Assembly: GCA_949152475.1 (NCBI GenBank)
Contig: OX424568.1
Span: 21,365,667-21,429,666, forward strand
DNA length: 64,000 nt
Source: Terebella lapidaria
Taxonomy: Eukaryota > Annelida > Polychaeta > Terebellida > Terebellidae
Direction of reading: 5' to 3'
Under the pieces are notes generated by a model that saw only the letters and a program-made list of their open reading frames with translations, was not told where the DNA came from and made no database searches. Below are positions 17,862-29,640 of this stretch, piece after piece. The position numbers and the translations under genes were made by a program. How positions within the stretch are numbered: the stretch's first letter is position 1; each line of letters starts with the position of its first letter.

Positions 17862-20800
17862 TTATTGAACATTGATGAATGATACATGATTATTGAAATG
17901 ATACAGATGATACAGAAATTGTGCTTTCTGCATCCACTCAGGAGCAGAAGGTGCCGAAGTGTTAGTGTGGTTTAAAATCCATCCATCCGACTGGAACCGT
18001 GCTGGTGGCTTACGCTCCCGGACACTACGACGAGGTTGTGGAATTGGGACAGGACTGTCCTCTGGATCAGACTGCTGATCGACCAGTTGTGGTGAAGCCA
18101 CACTGCCAACAGGGCTAATATCGACCAGCTGTGGTGAAGCCACACTACCGACAGGGCTATCCTGAACTAAAGGAACTGGTGAAAGCTGACCATCTGACAA
18201 CACAGGATCCTCAATCAATTCGGACTCTGAGTTAGAAGACTCAAGTCTGGCCTCATCTGCTGGAGCAACCACAGGAACCAGAACAACAAAATCTTCGTCT
18301 GACGATTCAGACTCAGAGGACTCAGATCCTGAACCGACTAATGGAATAGACTGCCTGGTCTTACGACGGGTAACACGTGGAGTAGCGATGGGTCTTGTCC
18401 CGGTTTCCACCTTAGAAGAGATGGGAAGCAATAAATTCCGATGTAAAACCTTACACTTTCCTCCCCCCTCTGGAGAGACACGGAACACAGGGATCTCAGA
18501 ATTTGGTTGCCCTTGCACAACATAGACCACATCCTGCCACTTATCCGCAAGCTTGTGACGACCTTTCAACCCAACATTCCTGATGAGAACCCGATCACCA
18601 ACCTGCAGCATAACACCACGTTGTTTCTGATCATAGTGATCCTTCTGTCTACCCGACGCAACCTGCTGATTCTTTGCTGCCAATTCCCAGGTATACCGTA
18701 ACTGCTCATCCAGATCTTCCACAAACTTGCTGAAACTCTGGGTTTCACCATCCGGAGACAAACCGAACTGAAGATCGACAGGGAGCTTAGGGTCACGACC
18801 AAACATAAGTTTGTAGGGAGAAAAACCCGAAGATGGGTGTTTGGTACAATTGTACGAGTGTACGACAGATGGTAGGTAGTCCTTCCAGTTCTTCTTGTCG
18901 GACTCCAATGTACCAAGCATTTGCAACAAAGTCCTGTTGAACCGTTCAACGATACCATTCCCCATGGCATGATATGGAGTAGTCCTGGATTTACTAATGC
19001 CCATAAGGTGACACAACTCCTTGATCACTCGGGATTCAAAATTCCGTCCTTGATCACTGTGCAACTTTGCAGGAACACCATAATGCACCACGAACTGATC
19101 AAACAGAACCCGAGCTGTTGTCTTGGCTGATTGATTTCTTGTTGGGTACGCTTGAGAAAACTTCGAGAAGTGATCAGTCATGACCAAGATGTTTTCGTAC
19201 CCCTTGGAAGGTTCTACAGTCAAGAAATCAATACAGACCAACTCCATAGGGTATGAAGAAGTCATAGAAATCAACGGAGCCTTATCACCAGGAACCTTAC
19301 GACATATACACCGAGTACAGTTCTTGACATACTCCTCGACATCCACAAACATACCAGGCCAGTAGAAACGGGATCGGAGCAAATCTGCAGTTCTGTCTCT
19401 TCCAATATGAGCCATGTCATCATGCAAAGATCTCAAAACCATTGATCGACACTGACGTGGGACCACAAGCTGATCCATCCCATGGCCTTCATTCTGAATT
19501 GTACGAAACAGAACACCATTCCGAAGATGCAACTTGTCCCATTGACGCAATAACAAAACAACATCCTTATCCAGTTGTGTCAAGTCCAAATCAGAAGGTT
19601 TTTCACTGGATGTCTCCAGGAACCCAATAACCTTCCCAAGAACTGGGTCTTCATGCTGGAGCTTCAGAACATCGACTGAATCCATAACCGGGATTTCACC
19701 GAGAACCTCAACCACCGAACCACTGACACACAAGGAGTGAACATAGGCCTCCTGATCCTTCAACTGCATGACAGCCCGAACAACCTCTTCTGAATCCTCC
19801 TGCCTCGGCAGCCTGGACAACATAACTGCATCACAATTGTGAGCTCCTGGCTTGTACGACACAGAGAAGTCAAAAGCAGACAACGCAGCCAACCACCGGT
19901 GACCTGTCGCATCCAACTTGGCTGAAGAAATGACATACATAAGAGGATTGTTGTCAGTCCAAACTTTGAAGGTATGACCATACAAGTAGTCATAAAACTT
20001 GTCTGTTACTGCCCATTTCAGAGCAAGAAACTCCAACTTGTGTATAGGATATCTGGACTCAGAAGGTGTCAAACCTCTACTTGCATACGCGATAACTCGA
20101 CGCTGACCACTCTGGGACTGATACAAAACAGCACCCAAACCAGACATGCTGGCATCCACGTGGAGTTCAAAAGGAAGGGAATAATCTGCATACGCCAAAA
20201 TTGGAGCAGAAGTACAAAGTTGGATCAGCTGTTCGAATGCGGATTGCTGCGAATCCCCCCAAACAAATGGAACAGGACTCACAACCTTACGTCGATGTTT
20301 CTTTGTCACATCATGGCCTTTCAGAAGATCAGTCAAAGGTTTGGCCACTTTGGACAGGTTGGGAATAAACCTCCTCTGGAAACCAATGAATCCGAGAAAC
20401 CGTTGTAGCTCCTCAATGTCCTTTGGGGGTTTCATGTTCCTGACGGCCGAAACCTTGTCTGGATGAACCTCGATTCCAGCGGCGGACACGACATGACCAA
20501 GATATTTGACCTTCTTCCGCAAAAACTGACATTTTTTGGGATTCAATTTCAAACCGAACTCCCGAAGCCGATCGAAAACTTTACCGAGCCTGACAAGATG
20601 ATCCTCGTATGATGATGAGTAGACAATAATGTCGTCCAAATACATTAGGCAGTTGTCCACATCATGCATGCAGAGATGCATGAGCCTCTGGAAACTAGCT
20701 GGAGAGTTACACAAACCGAAAGGCATCACATTAAACTCAAAAAATCCCAAGGGACCTGCAGTAAATGCCGTTTTCTCCTTGTGACCTTCCTCAACCTCCA

Positions 20801-22115
20801 GTTGCCAGTACCCAGCCTTGAGATCTAATGATGTAAACAAACTAGCCCCTTGAAGAGTATCCAGGGTCTCATCAATACGTGGCAATGAATATGCATCACG
20901 CTTGGTAACCCGATTCAAAGCCCGATAGTCAACACACATACGAAGCGAACCATCCTTTTTCCTGACTAATACCATCGGAGCTGAATACGGACTCTGAGAT
21001 GGACGAATCACACCTGTATCCAACATCTTATCCAATTGAGCCTTCGTCTCCTTCACCATGGCAGGCGGAATTCTGCGATGGGGTAGCTTAATTGGAGTAT
21101 CATCCAAAAGATTGATAGAGTGCTTGACCGCATCTGTGTGACCAATATCGAAATCACTCTGGGAAAATATTGACTTCCAGTCAATCAAGAACTGTTTGAG
21201 TGAACCAATCTGTTCCGGAGAACCACAACAACCAGACAAATCAATCAAATCCAGGAAATCCTTGTCCAGAGAACCACCGAGGGCACTACTGGGAACCAAA
21301 TCGTCTGAATTGGTAAGTTCCACCCTATTCAAAGAACAAAGAACAGATTTCGCAGGAATTGTGACTGTCTTCAAACTGAAATTCTGGACCTGAACTTGGA
21401 TTCTAGCTGTAGAATGCTGACCTGTATTCGGCATTTCCAACAATGAAGGCGTGACAGGAACCCCACCTGGTAGCATTGCAAGTGCAGGCTCTCCGACTGC
21501 TTCAGCGACTACCAAACCACCATGATCACCAACCCATGGCCGTGTAATACCCTTCACCAGAACAGATGAATTAGGGGGTATCACCTCGGGTCGTGTTGTC
21601 CGGACCACCTTACCACAACCTTCACTGAGACTATAACAAATGAGCGGCTTGAGAACATTTGTACCGACCAATACAGGAACATCCAAGTTGTACGATGTCG
21701 AGGGCACAACCAGAGCCAAAACTGTTTCCTCCTGTTCAACTCCATCCAACACAGGATAGACTAGATTCAACTCAACAAATCCAAGATACCTAAGTCGATG
21801 GCCAGTTGATCCAAAGATATCCAATCGAGAAGTAACTGGTTGCAGAGGAACATCACGCAGATGCGTTCTGAAGAAATCCTCACTGATGTTTGTAATCTGT
21901 GAACCAGTATCCAACAAGGCCTTGCAAGGAACACCATTTACCTTGACACTCACCTCGCAGCCTTTACCAACCAATGTTGAACCAGCAAAAACATCACCAT
22001 TAGGAGCAGTGGGACCAAGACCGTCAACGTCTAACTTCGGTCCCCTGAAGTTGACGCTGCTGCGTTTCCCGACTTTGACGGACAATCCCGAGCAACATGA
22101 CCAGGCTGAGAACAC
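17862..22115 (-). CDS. pol: Gypsy-type pol polyprotein
   Basis: A single open frame of 1417 codons with parts in standard Gypsy order: a retropepsin-like protease (LLDTGSQ), reverse transcriptase (YLDD box), RNase H, zinc-binding HHCC integrase and DDE integrase core, then an acidic Ser/Glu-rich tail with a repeated SPVGSVASPQLVD motif. The RT-before-integrase order places it in the Gypsy/Metaviridae group. It overlaps the end of gag in a different frame, as is common where this family uses ribosomal frameshifting. It is treated here as part of a retroelement fossil and not as a host gene. Confidence 0.9.
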   Translation of the reverse strand: MFSAWSCCSGLSVKVGKRSSVNFRGPKLDVDGLGPTAPNGDVFAGSTLVGKGCEVSVKVNGVPCKALLDTGSQITNISEDFFRTHLRDVPLQPVTSRLDIFGSTGHRLRYLGFVELNLVYPVLDGVEQEETVLALVVPSTSYNLDVPVLVGTNVLKPLICYSLSEGCGKVVRTTRPEVIPPNSSVLVKGITRPWVGDHGGLVVAEAVGEPALAMLPGGVPVTPSLLEMPNTGQHSTARIQVQVQNFSLKTVTIPAKSVLCSLNRVELTNSDDLVPSSALGGSLDKDFLDLIDLSGCCGSPEQIGSLKQFLIDWKSIFSQSDFDIGHTDAVKHSINLLDDTPIKLPHRRIPPAMVKETKAQLDKMLDTGVIRPSQSPYSAPMVLVRKKDGSLRMCVDYRALNRVTKRDAYSLPRIDETLDTLQGASLFTSLDLKAGYWQLEVEEGHKEKTAFTAGPLGFFEFNVMPFGLCNSPASFQRLMHLCMHDVDNCLMYLDDIIVYSSSYEDHLVRLGKVFDRLREFGLKLNPKKCQFLRKKVKYLGHVVSAAGIEVHPDKVSAVRNMKPPKDIEELQRFLGFIGFQRRFIPNLSKVAKPLTDLLKGHDVTKKHRRKVVSPVPFVWGDSQQSAFEQLIQLCTSAPILAYADYSLPFELHVDASMSGLGAVLYQSQSGQRRVIAYASRGLTPSESRYPIHKLEFLALKWAVTDKFYDYLYGHTFKVWTDNNPLMYVISSAKLDATGHRWLAALSAFDFSVSYKPGAHNCDAVMLSRLPRQEDSEEVVRAVMQLKDQEAYVHSLCVSGSVVEVLGEIPVMDSVDVLKLQHEDPVLGKVIGFLETSSEKPSDLDLTQLDKDVVLLLRQWDKLHLRNGVLFRTIQNEGHGMDQLVVPRQCRSMVLRSLHDDMAHIGRDRTADLLRSRFYWPGMFVDVEEYVKNCTRCICRKVPGDKAPLISMTSSYPMELVCIDFLTVEPSKGYENILVMTDHFSKFSQAYPTRNQSAKTTARVLFDQFVVHYGVPAKLHSDQGRNFESRVIKELCHLMGISKSRTTPYHAMGNGIVERFNRTLLQMLGTLESDKKNWKDYLPSVVHSYNCTKHPSSGFSPYKLMFGRDPKLPVDLQFGLSPDGETQSFSKFVEDLDEQLRYTWELAAKNQQVASGRQKDHYDQKQRGVMLQVGDRVLIRNVGLKGRHKLADKWQDVVYVVQGQPNSEIPVFRVSPEGGGKCKVLHRNLLLPISSKVETGTRPIATPRVTRRKTRQSIPLVGSGSESSESESSDEDFVVLVPVVAPADEARLESSNSESELIEDPVLSDGQLSPVPLVQDSPVGSVASPQLVDISPVGSVASPQLVDQQSDPEDSPVPIPQPRRSVRERKPPARFQSDGWILNHTNTSAPSAPEWMQKAQFLYHLYHFNNHVSFINVQ

Positions 22116-23014
22116 CGAAAACAGACAGGAACACGACCTTTCGAGAAACCTGAACGTCGGTTCTCGATCTTGCTGATCCTTGACTCCATCTTCTCCATCT
22201 TGGAAAGCAAAGTGTCCAACTTGTCGTTAATCATGGGGGAATCAGATGCAACAGCAGCAGTCTGCTGACAACTTCCTTTTGATGACCGCCTTGAGAAATC
22301 CAACTCAATAGCCCGAGCTTCCAACAAAAGATTGTTGTATGACATACCATTATCAAAATGGTGTCTGAGGGCTTCCTGCAGCTTGGAATCGGAAATACCA
22401 CTCCAAAACCTGGAACGAAGACGTGTAGGAGCAGTGTCCTCAGAGATCGCACCACGTTGTCTGGCTTTGTCAAGCAGTTCCTCCAACCGACATCCCCAAG
22501 AAGCTACTGACTCAGAAGGCTTCTGTGAAGAGCTGTAGAATTGCTCAAGCAACTGTTCTGGACTGAACACAATCCCAAAGACGACATCAAACTTGACAAG
22601 CAGGTCGTGAACAGAAACTTTCTCCCCAAGGTGAAGTAACACTTCAGAAGCAGTACCCTTCAGAGATCTGCGAACGACATTCAGAATTGTAGACTCGCTG
22701 TATTCCCCCATCAAACACTTGACACTATACCTCCAATGAGCATAGGAGACATCACCTTTGGAGTTATCACCCGAGAAGCTGGGCAACTTGGGAGAATTCA
22801 AAGGAACCCGTGACGGAGCAGCTGGAACAGAACTAGGAGTCTCACTCTTGACCTGGGAAACACCACTACCACCTTCCCCTCTCAGCTTGAGAGTATCTGC
22901 GTACTGGACCTCCATCCACTTCTCCAACTCAGAAGCAGAATACTCCGGCTTGGCACCCAAAGCATAGAAAGCAGCACCAAGTTTGGCCAAGTCTTCCTCT
23001 GATGGATCCGACAT
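22031..23014 (-). CDS. gag: Gypsy-type gag with zinc knuckle
   Basis: A 327-codon open frame with a capsid-like helical region and a C-terminal CCHC zinc knuckle (CFRCSQPGHVARDC). The central region has the general look of the PNMA-like gag class found in many Gypsy elements of marine animals (from memory of the family). It lies upstream of pol with an 85-bp overlap. Confidence 0.85.
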   Translation of the reverse strand: MSDPSEEDLAKLGAAFYALGAKPEYSASELEKWMEVQYADTLKLRGEGGSGVSQVKSETPSSVPAAPSRVPLNSPKLPSFSGDNSKGDVSYAHWRYSVKCLMGEYSESTILNVVRRSLKGTASEVLLHLGEKVSVHDLLVKFDVVFGIVFSPEQLLEQFYSSSQKPSESVASWGCRLEELLDKARQRGAISEDTAPTRLRSRFWSGISDSKLQEALRHHFDNGMSYNNLLLEARAIELDFSRRSSKGSCQQTAAVASDSPMINDKLDTLLSKMEKMESRISKIENRRSGFSKGRVPVCFRCSQPGHVARDCPSKSGNAAASTSGDRS

Positions 23015-24351
23015 GATGGATTACAATTAAGTCCACCCCGGTAAATAAACAAACCAGGTGTAAAGTGTTAAACTCGATATCAGTACACTACAAGTGTTGA
23101 ATGCAAAAGGTGGCAATCATGCAATGGTAAACAGCAAACACTGTTGTATATATTCACACGTTATATATGTTAAGTACACTTATACATTCACACACCACAC
23201 AACAAGCACACCTCAGTTACACAACACACTGCCAATCAATACACACAACAATTTACTCAGTCAACAGACACAAAGTCCAAAAAGACCAAAGTTCTGACCT
23301 TGAATATTTGACTTGTGAAAAACCTTGAAGTCCAAATTTCGCAAAGGCGAAAATCAAAACCGACTCCAAAAAACAACAAAGTTGAAATCAAGTACCAATC
23401 CAAGAAAACAATTAGTATGATTAAAAAAAAATAACAATGACAAGTCAGAAATGATAACGAGTCAATGACAATGATTGATATGAAATGAATGAAGTGATAT
23501 GATATGACTGAATACTGAGTGATGAATACCTATGTCCTATCCACACGACTATAACAGGCTCACACACACACTGTGTGTACAATGACCAATCACAAATATA
23601 CACCCACAATTGAATATGTTTAAATATATTACCACAAGTCACCCAACAATTGAATGACAAATAATGTTCAACAAAGTATGTGTATATCAAATGCAATTGT
23701 ATACACACGTAAATATTGTGAAATACTAGACAATAATAAATATAACTTGTTACAAATAAACGAAACTGACACTCAAAATTACAGTGGCAATTTACACAAG
23801 TGATTACAAAAACTAATTCCCAAATTCCTGTATACACTGTGAATAACTGGACAGTTACAAACTGTAAATTGAATTGGCAGATATATACTGCAATCAACTT
23901 TGACTAACTATATGACAGTGTCAATACACAGAGATAATTAACTACACGTTGAAATGCACTCACAGTATTGTCAAAGTTGACACATTTTGACGTTTGTGAC
24001 TTTGATCTTCGTGCACATATTCGCGTGGTGGCGCCACCGTAGACGATGGAAAAGCACTGTAGTTCACCGAGGATGGAGATGAACGACATGAAGCGTAGCG
24101 ACGCGCGCAGAATGGATCAGGGCAACAATCACGAGGCGATGAACAACAGGCGTGATGACTGGAACAAGAGCTCTCACCCACGGCGATCTGTGTAGCAGAA
24201 CGGCGAATTGCGGCTGCTCCTAGGCCTACCCCAACGACCACACTGTCGGCGTCGACACGGCTGTGGCTTTCAGAGCCTATACTGGGTAGCGACTATCACG
24301 CTGGCTTCAGGGCTGCCTCAACACGCTGATCAGGCTTACAGCTACACGACT

Positions 24352-24365
24352 CACATTGGGCGCCA
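24352..24365 (-). other. Primer-binding site of the Gypsy element
   Basis: On minus, TGGCGCCCAATGTG follows the LTR end by two bases. It resembles the 3' end complement of tRNA-Lys, the usual primer for sites that start TGGCGCCC. Confidence 0.7.
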
Positions 24366-25093
24366 GTTGTAATAGCGGTGGTGTTGTAATAACAAACACT
24401 TGCTTGATTCGATTCGAGGGTTTATTCGTGTATAATACAGCCTGCAATGAAATAATGCAGAATGGTTGATAATCGAACAACCACTACACATATAACTGAA
24501 ATCTAATTCCCCTAACCTTCTACGAGAAAATATGATAATGAATAGCATAAAAATACATTAGGAGCATGAGAATGAACTGACCTGATCAAACGTGTGATGA
24601 TCCAAATAAATGATTGAGGATCCTGTGTTGTCAGATGGTCAGCTTTCACCAGTTCCTTTAGTTCAGGATAGCCCTGTCGGTAGTGTGGCTTCACCACAGC
24701 TGGTCGATATTAGCCCTGTTGGCAGTGTGGCTTCACCACAACTGGTCGATCAGCAGTCTGATCCAGAGGACAGTCCTGTCCCAATTCCACAACCTCGTCG
24801 TAGTGTCCGGGAGCGTAAGCCACCAGCACGGTTCCAGTCGGATGGATGGATTTTAAACCACACTAACACTTCGGCACCTTCTGCTCCTGAGTGGATGCAG
24901 AAAGCACAATTTCTTTTAAATGTTGCCATTAACTACTCACATTTGCCTGAATCGGTGTTGTTGGAAGTTATTTCCATGGTTAAGGACATATAGGTTTTTG
25001 CGACTAACATATTGGCACCGTTACTTCAGGGTTAATCTTAATTCTCATTTATTATGGGAATATGTAATTAAGATTTAATTTGGTGAGGGAGGA

Positions 25094-25640
25094 TGTGACA
25101 GTGAGTGTTGGTGTTGCCACCTAGTGGTTTTGAATGTGTATGAATGTGTGTGCGTGCTGCCACCTGTAGAGTGAATGTTTGTGTCTGGTCTCACTTTTAC
25201 TTAGTTACTGTTTGTTTATTGTTGATCACATGACTATGTGATATTTTGGCGGGAATTTTTACTTTGTTCACTTGCACTTTGAAAGTCAGAGAGGAAACAT
25301 CTGATCGAGTTTCCTCGTTACTTTATATGTTGCACTGCGCCATCATTTTACAAACCATCAACGATCATTACATCATTGATCATTACTTCATTCATCTTTA
25401 TTTGGAATATCACACGTTTGATCAGGTCAGTTCATTCTCATGCTCCTAATGTATTTTAATGCTATTAATTATCATATTTTACCCGTAGAAGGTTAGGGGA
25501 ATTAGATTTCAGTTATATGTGTAGTGGTTGTTCGATTATCAACCATTCTGCATTATTTCATTGCAGGCTGTATTATACACGAATAAACCCTCGAATCGAA
25601 TCAAGCAAGTGTTTGTTATTACAACACCACCGCTATTACA
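25094..25640 (+). repeat. LTR of the Gypsy element (plus-strand partial copy)
   Basis: It starts TGTGACAGTG just after a purine tract (GGTGAGGGAGGA) and ends CGCTATTACA. It carries an AATAAA signal at about 25583. Its last 240 bp match the complement of 24368-24608. Confidence 0.85.
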
Positions 25641-28300
25641 TTAGATTATCATGTGAGAGCATCACAGTTTATCCAGCAGTTGGGGCAGCATTTTCGCAAA
25701 TGTATCATGGGAAGTTGATGGTGCAACATCGAGCAAATTGCTATCACACATTTATCCCAATCCTGCTCCTGATCAAATATATAGTTCGTAACTGTCCATT
25801 GAGCTATCATAATGAAAAATTGCTTTCTTTTTTTTCAGTGAGAATATGACAATACCCCACTACAAAAGCCAACTGGATGAAAAGACGGACATGACTTCCA
25901 TAGGCCACATTGTTATCACGTCAGTCTGCAGCTCCCATACATGTCTGCAGTATTCTTCGAATTGTCAACACCCATGGGTTGTGTGCTAAACGTCTTTGCA
26001 TGTCAATTTAGAATCGTAAATGTATTATTGTGTCAAAAGTAGAAGGAAATATACTTTGCAATTTATCTATGTTCGCAAATATTGAATACATTATGAAATG
26101 TACACTGTACAAGAGCCCATAAGTCACGACAATCACTAATTGACCCTTGCATCATTTGACATATGTTGCTTGTCACTTTGTATTCACCTGGAACAAAGGC
26201 AGACTGTCAGTGACGTGTTGTCTACTGGATACAGACAATAGCCCTAGAACAATAGCCTTAATACATCAACCAAGGCAGAACAAAAGACAATTTTATGGTG
26301 AGCGAGAAAATGCATGTTACCATGCAATGAATATGTAACATATACACATATCTAAAACATCCCCAGAATCCTATATATAGGTCTTTCGATCTTATTACTG
26401 AACAGATTTTCTTGAGCTACACATATATGCTTCTTCCCACCGTTAGTTATGTTGTTCGATATCTGGTATGGTGATTGTATAGCACAAATGTATTGATACA
26501 GCAGATCTCACCGGAGTGAGATTGTTTTTGTATTCGAATATACAACATGTTTTTTTATGATGAGTTTATAAACCCGCAGAGTTTAATCTTGAACACAATG
26601 ATGATAATGATGAAAGCATTTCTTATGCCAACTAGGACAACATAGCATTTTTTTTAGCAAAATCGTCAGAACAATTTCCAGCTTACTAGCATTCAGCAAT
26701 TCTACATGAGAGGTGACGTCCTAAAGAATTGAGCAGATTTTCTTGTGAGATGCAGGCTGACGTGGCAACTCTGTGTCCTATAGAATTGGTGTCCGTCATT
26801 TCATCAAGTTGGCTTTTGTAGTTGGGTTTTGCTATTGGAGAGTAATATTCCATTTTGTTGGCTCAATAGTCAGTCATGGTTCATATTTGGTAGACAGCAT
26901 AGTGGCACGAGCAGTTTACATTCAATTATTACCTGTTGCTATATGTTATTGTTGAATGGAATTGTGAAGCTGGAAAGCTGCTAATGAGAAATCCAACGTC
27001 CATCTCAACGTTGTAACCATTTGGTAGAATGATGCTATTAAATTATTGATGCTATTAAAAAACAACGATTTATCATCATAATGAGCATGACTTATAAAAT
27101 CATAATGAGCATGATTTATAAAATCATCAACATTAAGTTGTTCACGTTGTAGATGACTTTCTTCAATATCATGATTAGTACACATCGTATCACACTTCGA
27201 GACAAATCACAGTCCTGAACAATCCATGAAACTTCCACAGTATACACGGTAGCAGTTTTGTCGGTCGGTTGATAATTGACTGGAGTCTTTTGTACAACTA
27301 ACAATGACTTGTCACACCTTTTGTGTGGACCAGGATGTTATTAAGACCTGGCACCAACTGTGCCACAAGAATATTGCGAGCAAAGAATGTAATAAGGCCG
27401 AGCATTTATGAGATGATTAACAACTCCTTGTAATAAATCCATAGAATATCGGTTCTCTATGCGTCATTAAGTGTGCAAGGACAAGTTATATATTTATATA
27501 TATTTGCAATATCTTAACACCGATCAGAGAGTATTTTTTACAGTGATGCATACATCAATATTATGTTTACCCTACTGTAGCAATATTCAATTAAACCTCG
27601 GAACATGAAAGGATGTGAGCCACTGATATTGTGAAATACAGAATGTGATCTCATGTAAGCATTTGCAAATATAAACCTGATCGACTTGCGTGCTTGTAGT
27701 TTCTTTTGGCATGTGTTGCTTGGCACTTCCTATTCACCTGGAACAAAGGCAGACTGCCAGTGACCTATTGACTACTGGATACAAACACCACATCGGTTTA
27801 GCTGAGACAAAAGACATCTGGATGGTTGGTGACTATGTACTTGGGGGATGTCGGTATACATGTATATGTCATGGGCATGGTGGAAAAAAATTAGCCACGT
27901 GATTCATATCTATTCTACTGTATCGTCATTGGTGGTCATGAGTTGGCCGAGTTATAATTTATATGGTGATATTCGATAAAAAGTATGAGTTATCGTGCTG
28001 AATTGTATGTATCAACATATAATCGCCAATGCATCAAGGCTCCTACCTTACCCATTACCCACAGTTTATGCCACCAATACCTTGCATCAAGCATAAACTG
28101 TGGATGTCCATTGAGCCAACGAAATGAGATAATATGTGCTTCTCAATAAGAAGGGCCTTTCATCACTACAAAAGCCGGCTAGATGAAATGAAGGACAAGA
28201 ATTCTATAGCCCACACTGTTACCACGTCAGCCTGCAGCTCAGAAGAGAAGCTACCGTACTATTCTTTAGATTGTAACCTCTCATGGATTATGTGCTAAAC
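25641..28300. repeat. Repeat field: R3, R2 and R1 modules, no gene
   Basis: R3 (plus, about 25805-25975, with CCCCACTACAAAAGCC), R2 (plus, 26153-26330), R3 (minus, 26710-26880), R1 (minus, about 27260-27415), R2 (plus, 27706-27830), R3 (plus, 28115-28290). The modules alternate in orientation. No ORF shows protein-family features. Confidence 0.6.
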
Positions 28301-28310
28301 GTCTTTGCAA

Positions 28311-29060
28311 TTGAAATAACCGTTGGCAGGACCAAGTGCTGAAGAGATTAGTCGAAGCTGCTTTTGTTAAAGATGACTGCCTAGTAATGTAGTGAGTGTG
28401 GCTCTTCCTTGTTTTTTTAGTAAGTGCTAGACTAAAATTTAATATATACTGATGTATTCTTGGGTAGGAGCAAAACATGCACATCATTCATATGGTAAAT
28501 GTAATTTTCGCCCTTTTCAAACAGTTGTCATTCAAATTCGTTCATGTGTATATGAAATACTCCATCCAAGTTCTATTGCATTCCATCACAAAACCATCGA
28601 AGAACATGCGTGCGCACCTCCCTGTTAGTGACTCGTACTCTGTACCAGAGTCAGGAATCATTCCTACAGCATCCGAGTGGTCCTTGAAATAACCGTTGGC
28701 AGGACCAGGTGCTGAAGAGTTTAGCCGAAGCTGCTTCTGTTAAAGATGCCTAGTGAATGTGACTCTTCCTTGTTATTTGATAAGTGTTAAACAAAAAAAA
28801 TATATATACTGGTGTATACTTGGGAAGGAATCCGAAATATGCTCAACATTTGTATGGTAATTGTAATTTTCGCCTTTTTTTGAACAGTTGTCTTTAAAAT
28901 TCGATTGTGTGTTTATGGCATACTCCATCCAACTTCTATTGCATTCCGTAACAATGCCATGAATGAAAAACATGCACGCAACTTCCTGTTAGTGACTCAT
29001 ACTCTTTATCAGACTCAGGAAACGTTCCTACAGGTCCGAAGGATCCTTTTGTCGCCTCAC
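28311..29060. repeat. Direct duplication of about 390 bp
   Basis: The stretch starting AAATAACCGTTGGCAGGACC occurs near 28313 and again near 28687, each followed by the same order of motifs (AGCCGAAGCTGCTT, GGTAATTGTAATTTTCGCC or close variants, TACTCCATCCAA, TTCCTGTTAGTGACTC). The copies differ at many positions, so this duplication is older than the 4.58-kb array beside it. Confidence 0.6.
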
Positions 29061-29439
29061 AAAAGAGGACATGGAAACGTCTTTACTAGACGTCTTAACA
29101 ATACTTTTGGCACTTTGGTATAAACAAAAAACACGTCATCTTCGTGCAGATACAAATGGAGCCCATAGTTTCATTGCCAGCGAGCTGAATACAATAATGT
29201 GAATACGTTGAAACTGAGACATAATAACGTATACGTAAGTCCAACAGTTCAATATTATAAGGCTTAAGATCAAATTCGTCTTTGAAAAAAGTCGTAGTTA
29301 TCAATGTTATCAGCGTAACACCCTAGACAATGTTAGTACCACTGACTTGACGTTTCAATATAAAAGAGGTCAAAACTCAGCATCAAATACCTGTTCAGTG
29401 ATAAGTTTCTGATAGATTCATGTGGCATGCCCACCTCTT

Positions 29440-29640
29440 TATCGCATGTTAACATGCATTTCCTCGTTCCCCATCAAGTTGTTTTTTGTTCTGCCCCGGG
29501 CAACGTGTTGAGGCTATTGTTCCAGAGCTATTGTCTGTATTCAGTAGACAACACGTCACTGACAGTCTGCTTTTGTTCCAGGTGAATAGAAAGGGACAAG
29601 TAACATATGTCAAATGATGCAAGGGTCAATTAGAGATTGT
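29440..29640 (-). repeat. R2 module in array unit A (copies at 34020-34220 and 38590-38780)
   Basis: Inverted R2 with GTAGACAACACGTCACTGAC and TTGTTCCAGGTGAATAG. The same block stands at the equivalent place in units B and C. Confidence 0.7.

Larger units (their letters stand above)
17862..25640 (-). mobile_element. Gypsy-type LTR retrotransposon with an inverted partial copy of its own 3' end
   Basis: The main body runs on minus from a partial LTR (24368-24608) through primer-binding site, a long leader, gag and pol to about 17.9 kb. It is joined near 24.61 kb to a plus-strand piece (about 24610-25640) that holds the last part of pol, a polypurine tract and an LTR of 547 bp with TG...CA ends. 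The two pol tails are identical over about 100 residues, so the copies are young. The arrangement is not a simple LTR-to-LTR element: I count about two structural breaks and regard it as a recent but rearranged fossil. Confidence 0.85.

Noticed and set aside
24089-24241. Short ORFs in the Gypsy leader as genes
   Set aside because: They lie between primer-binding site and gag, have no family features and fit an untranslated leader.
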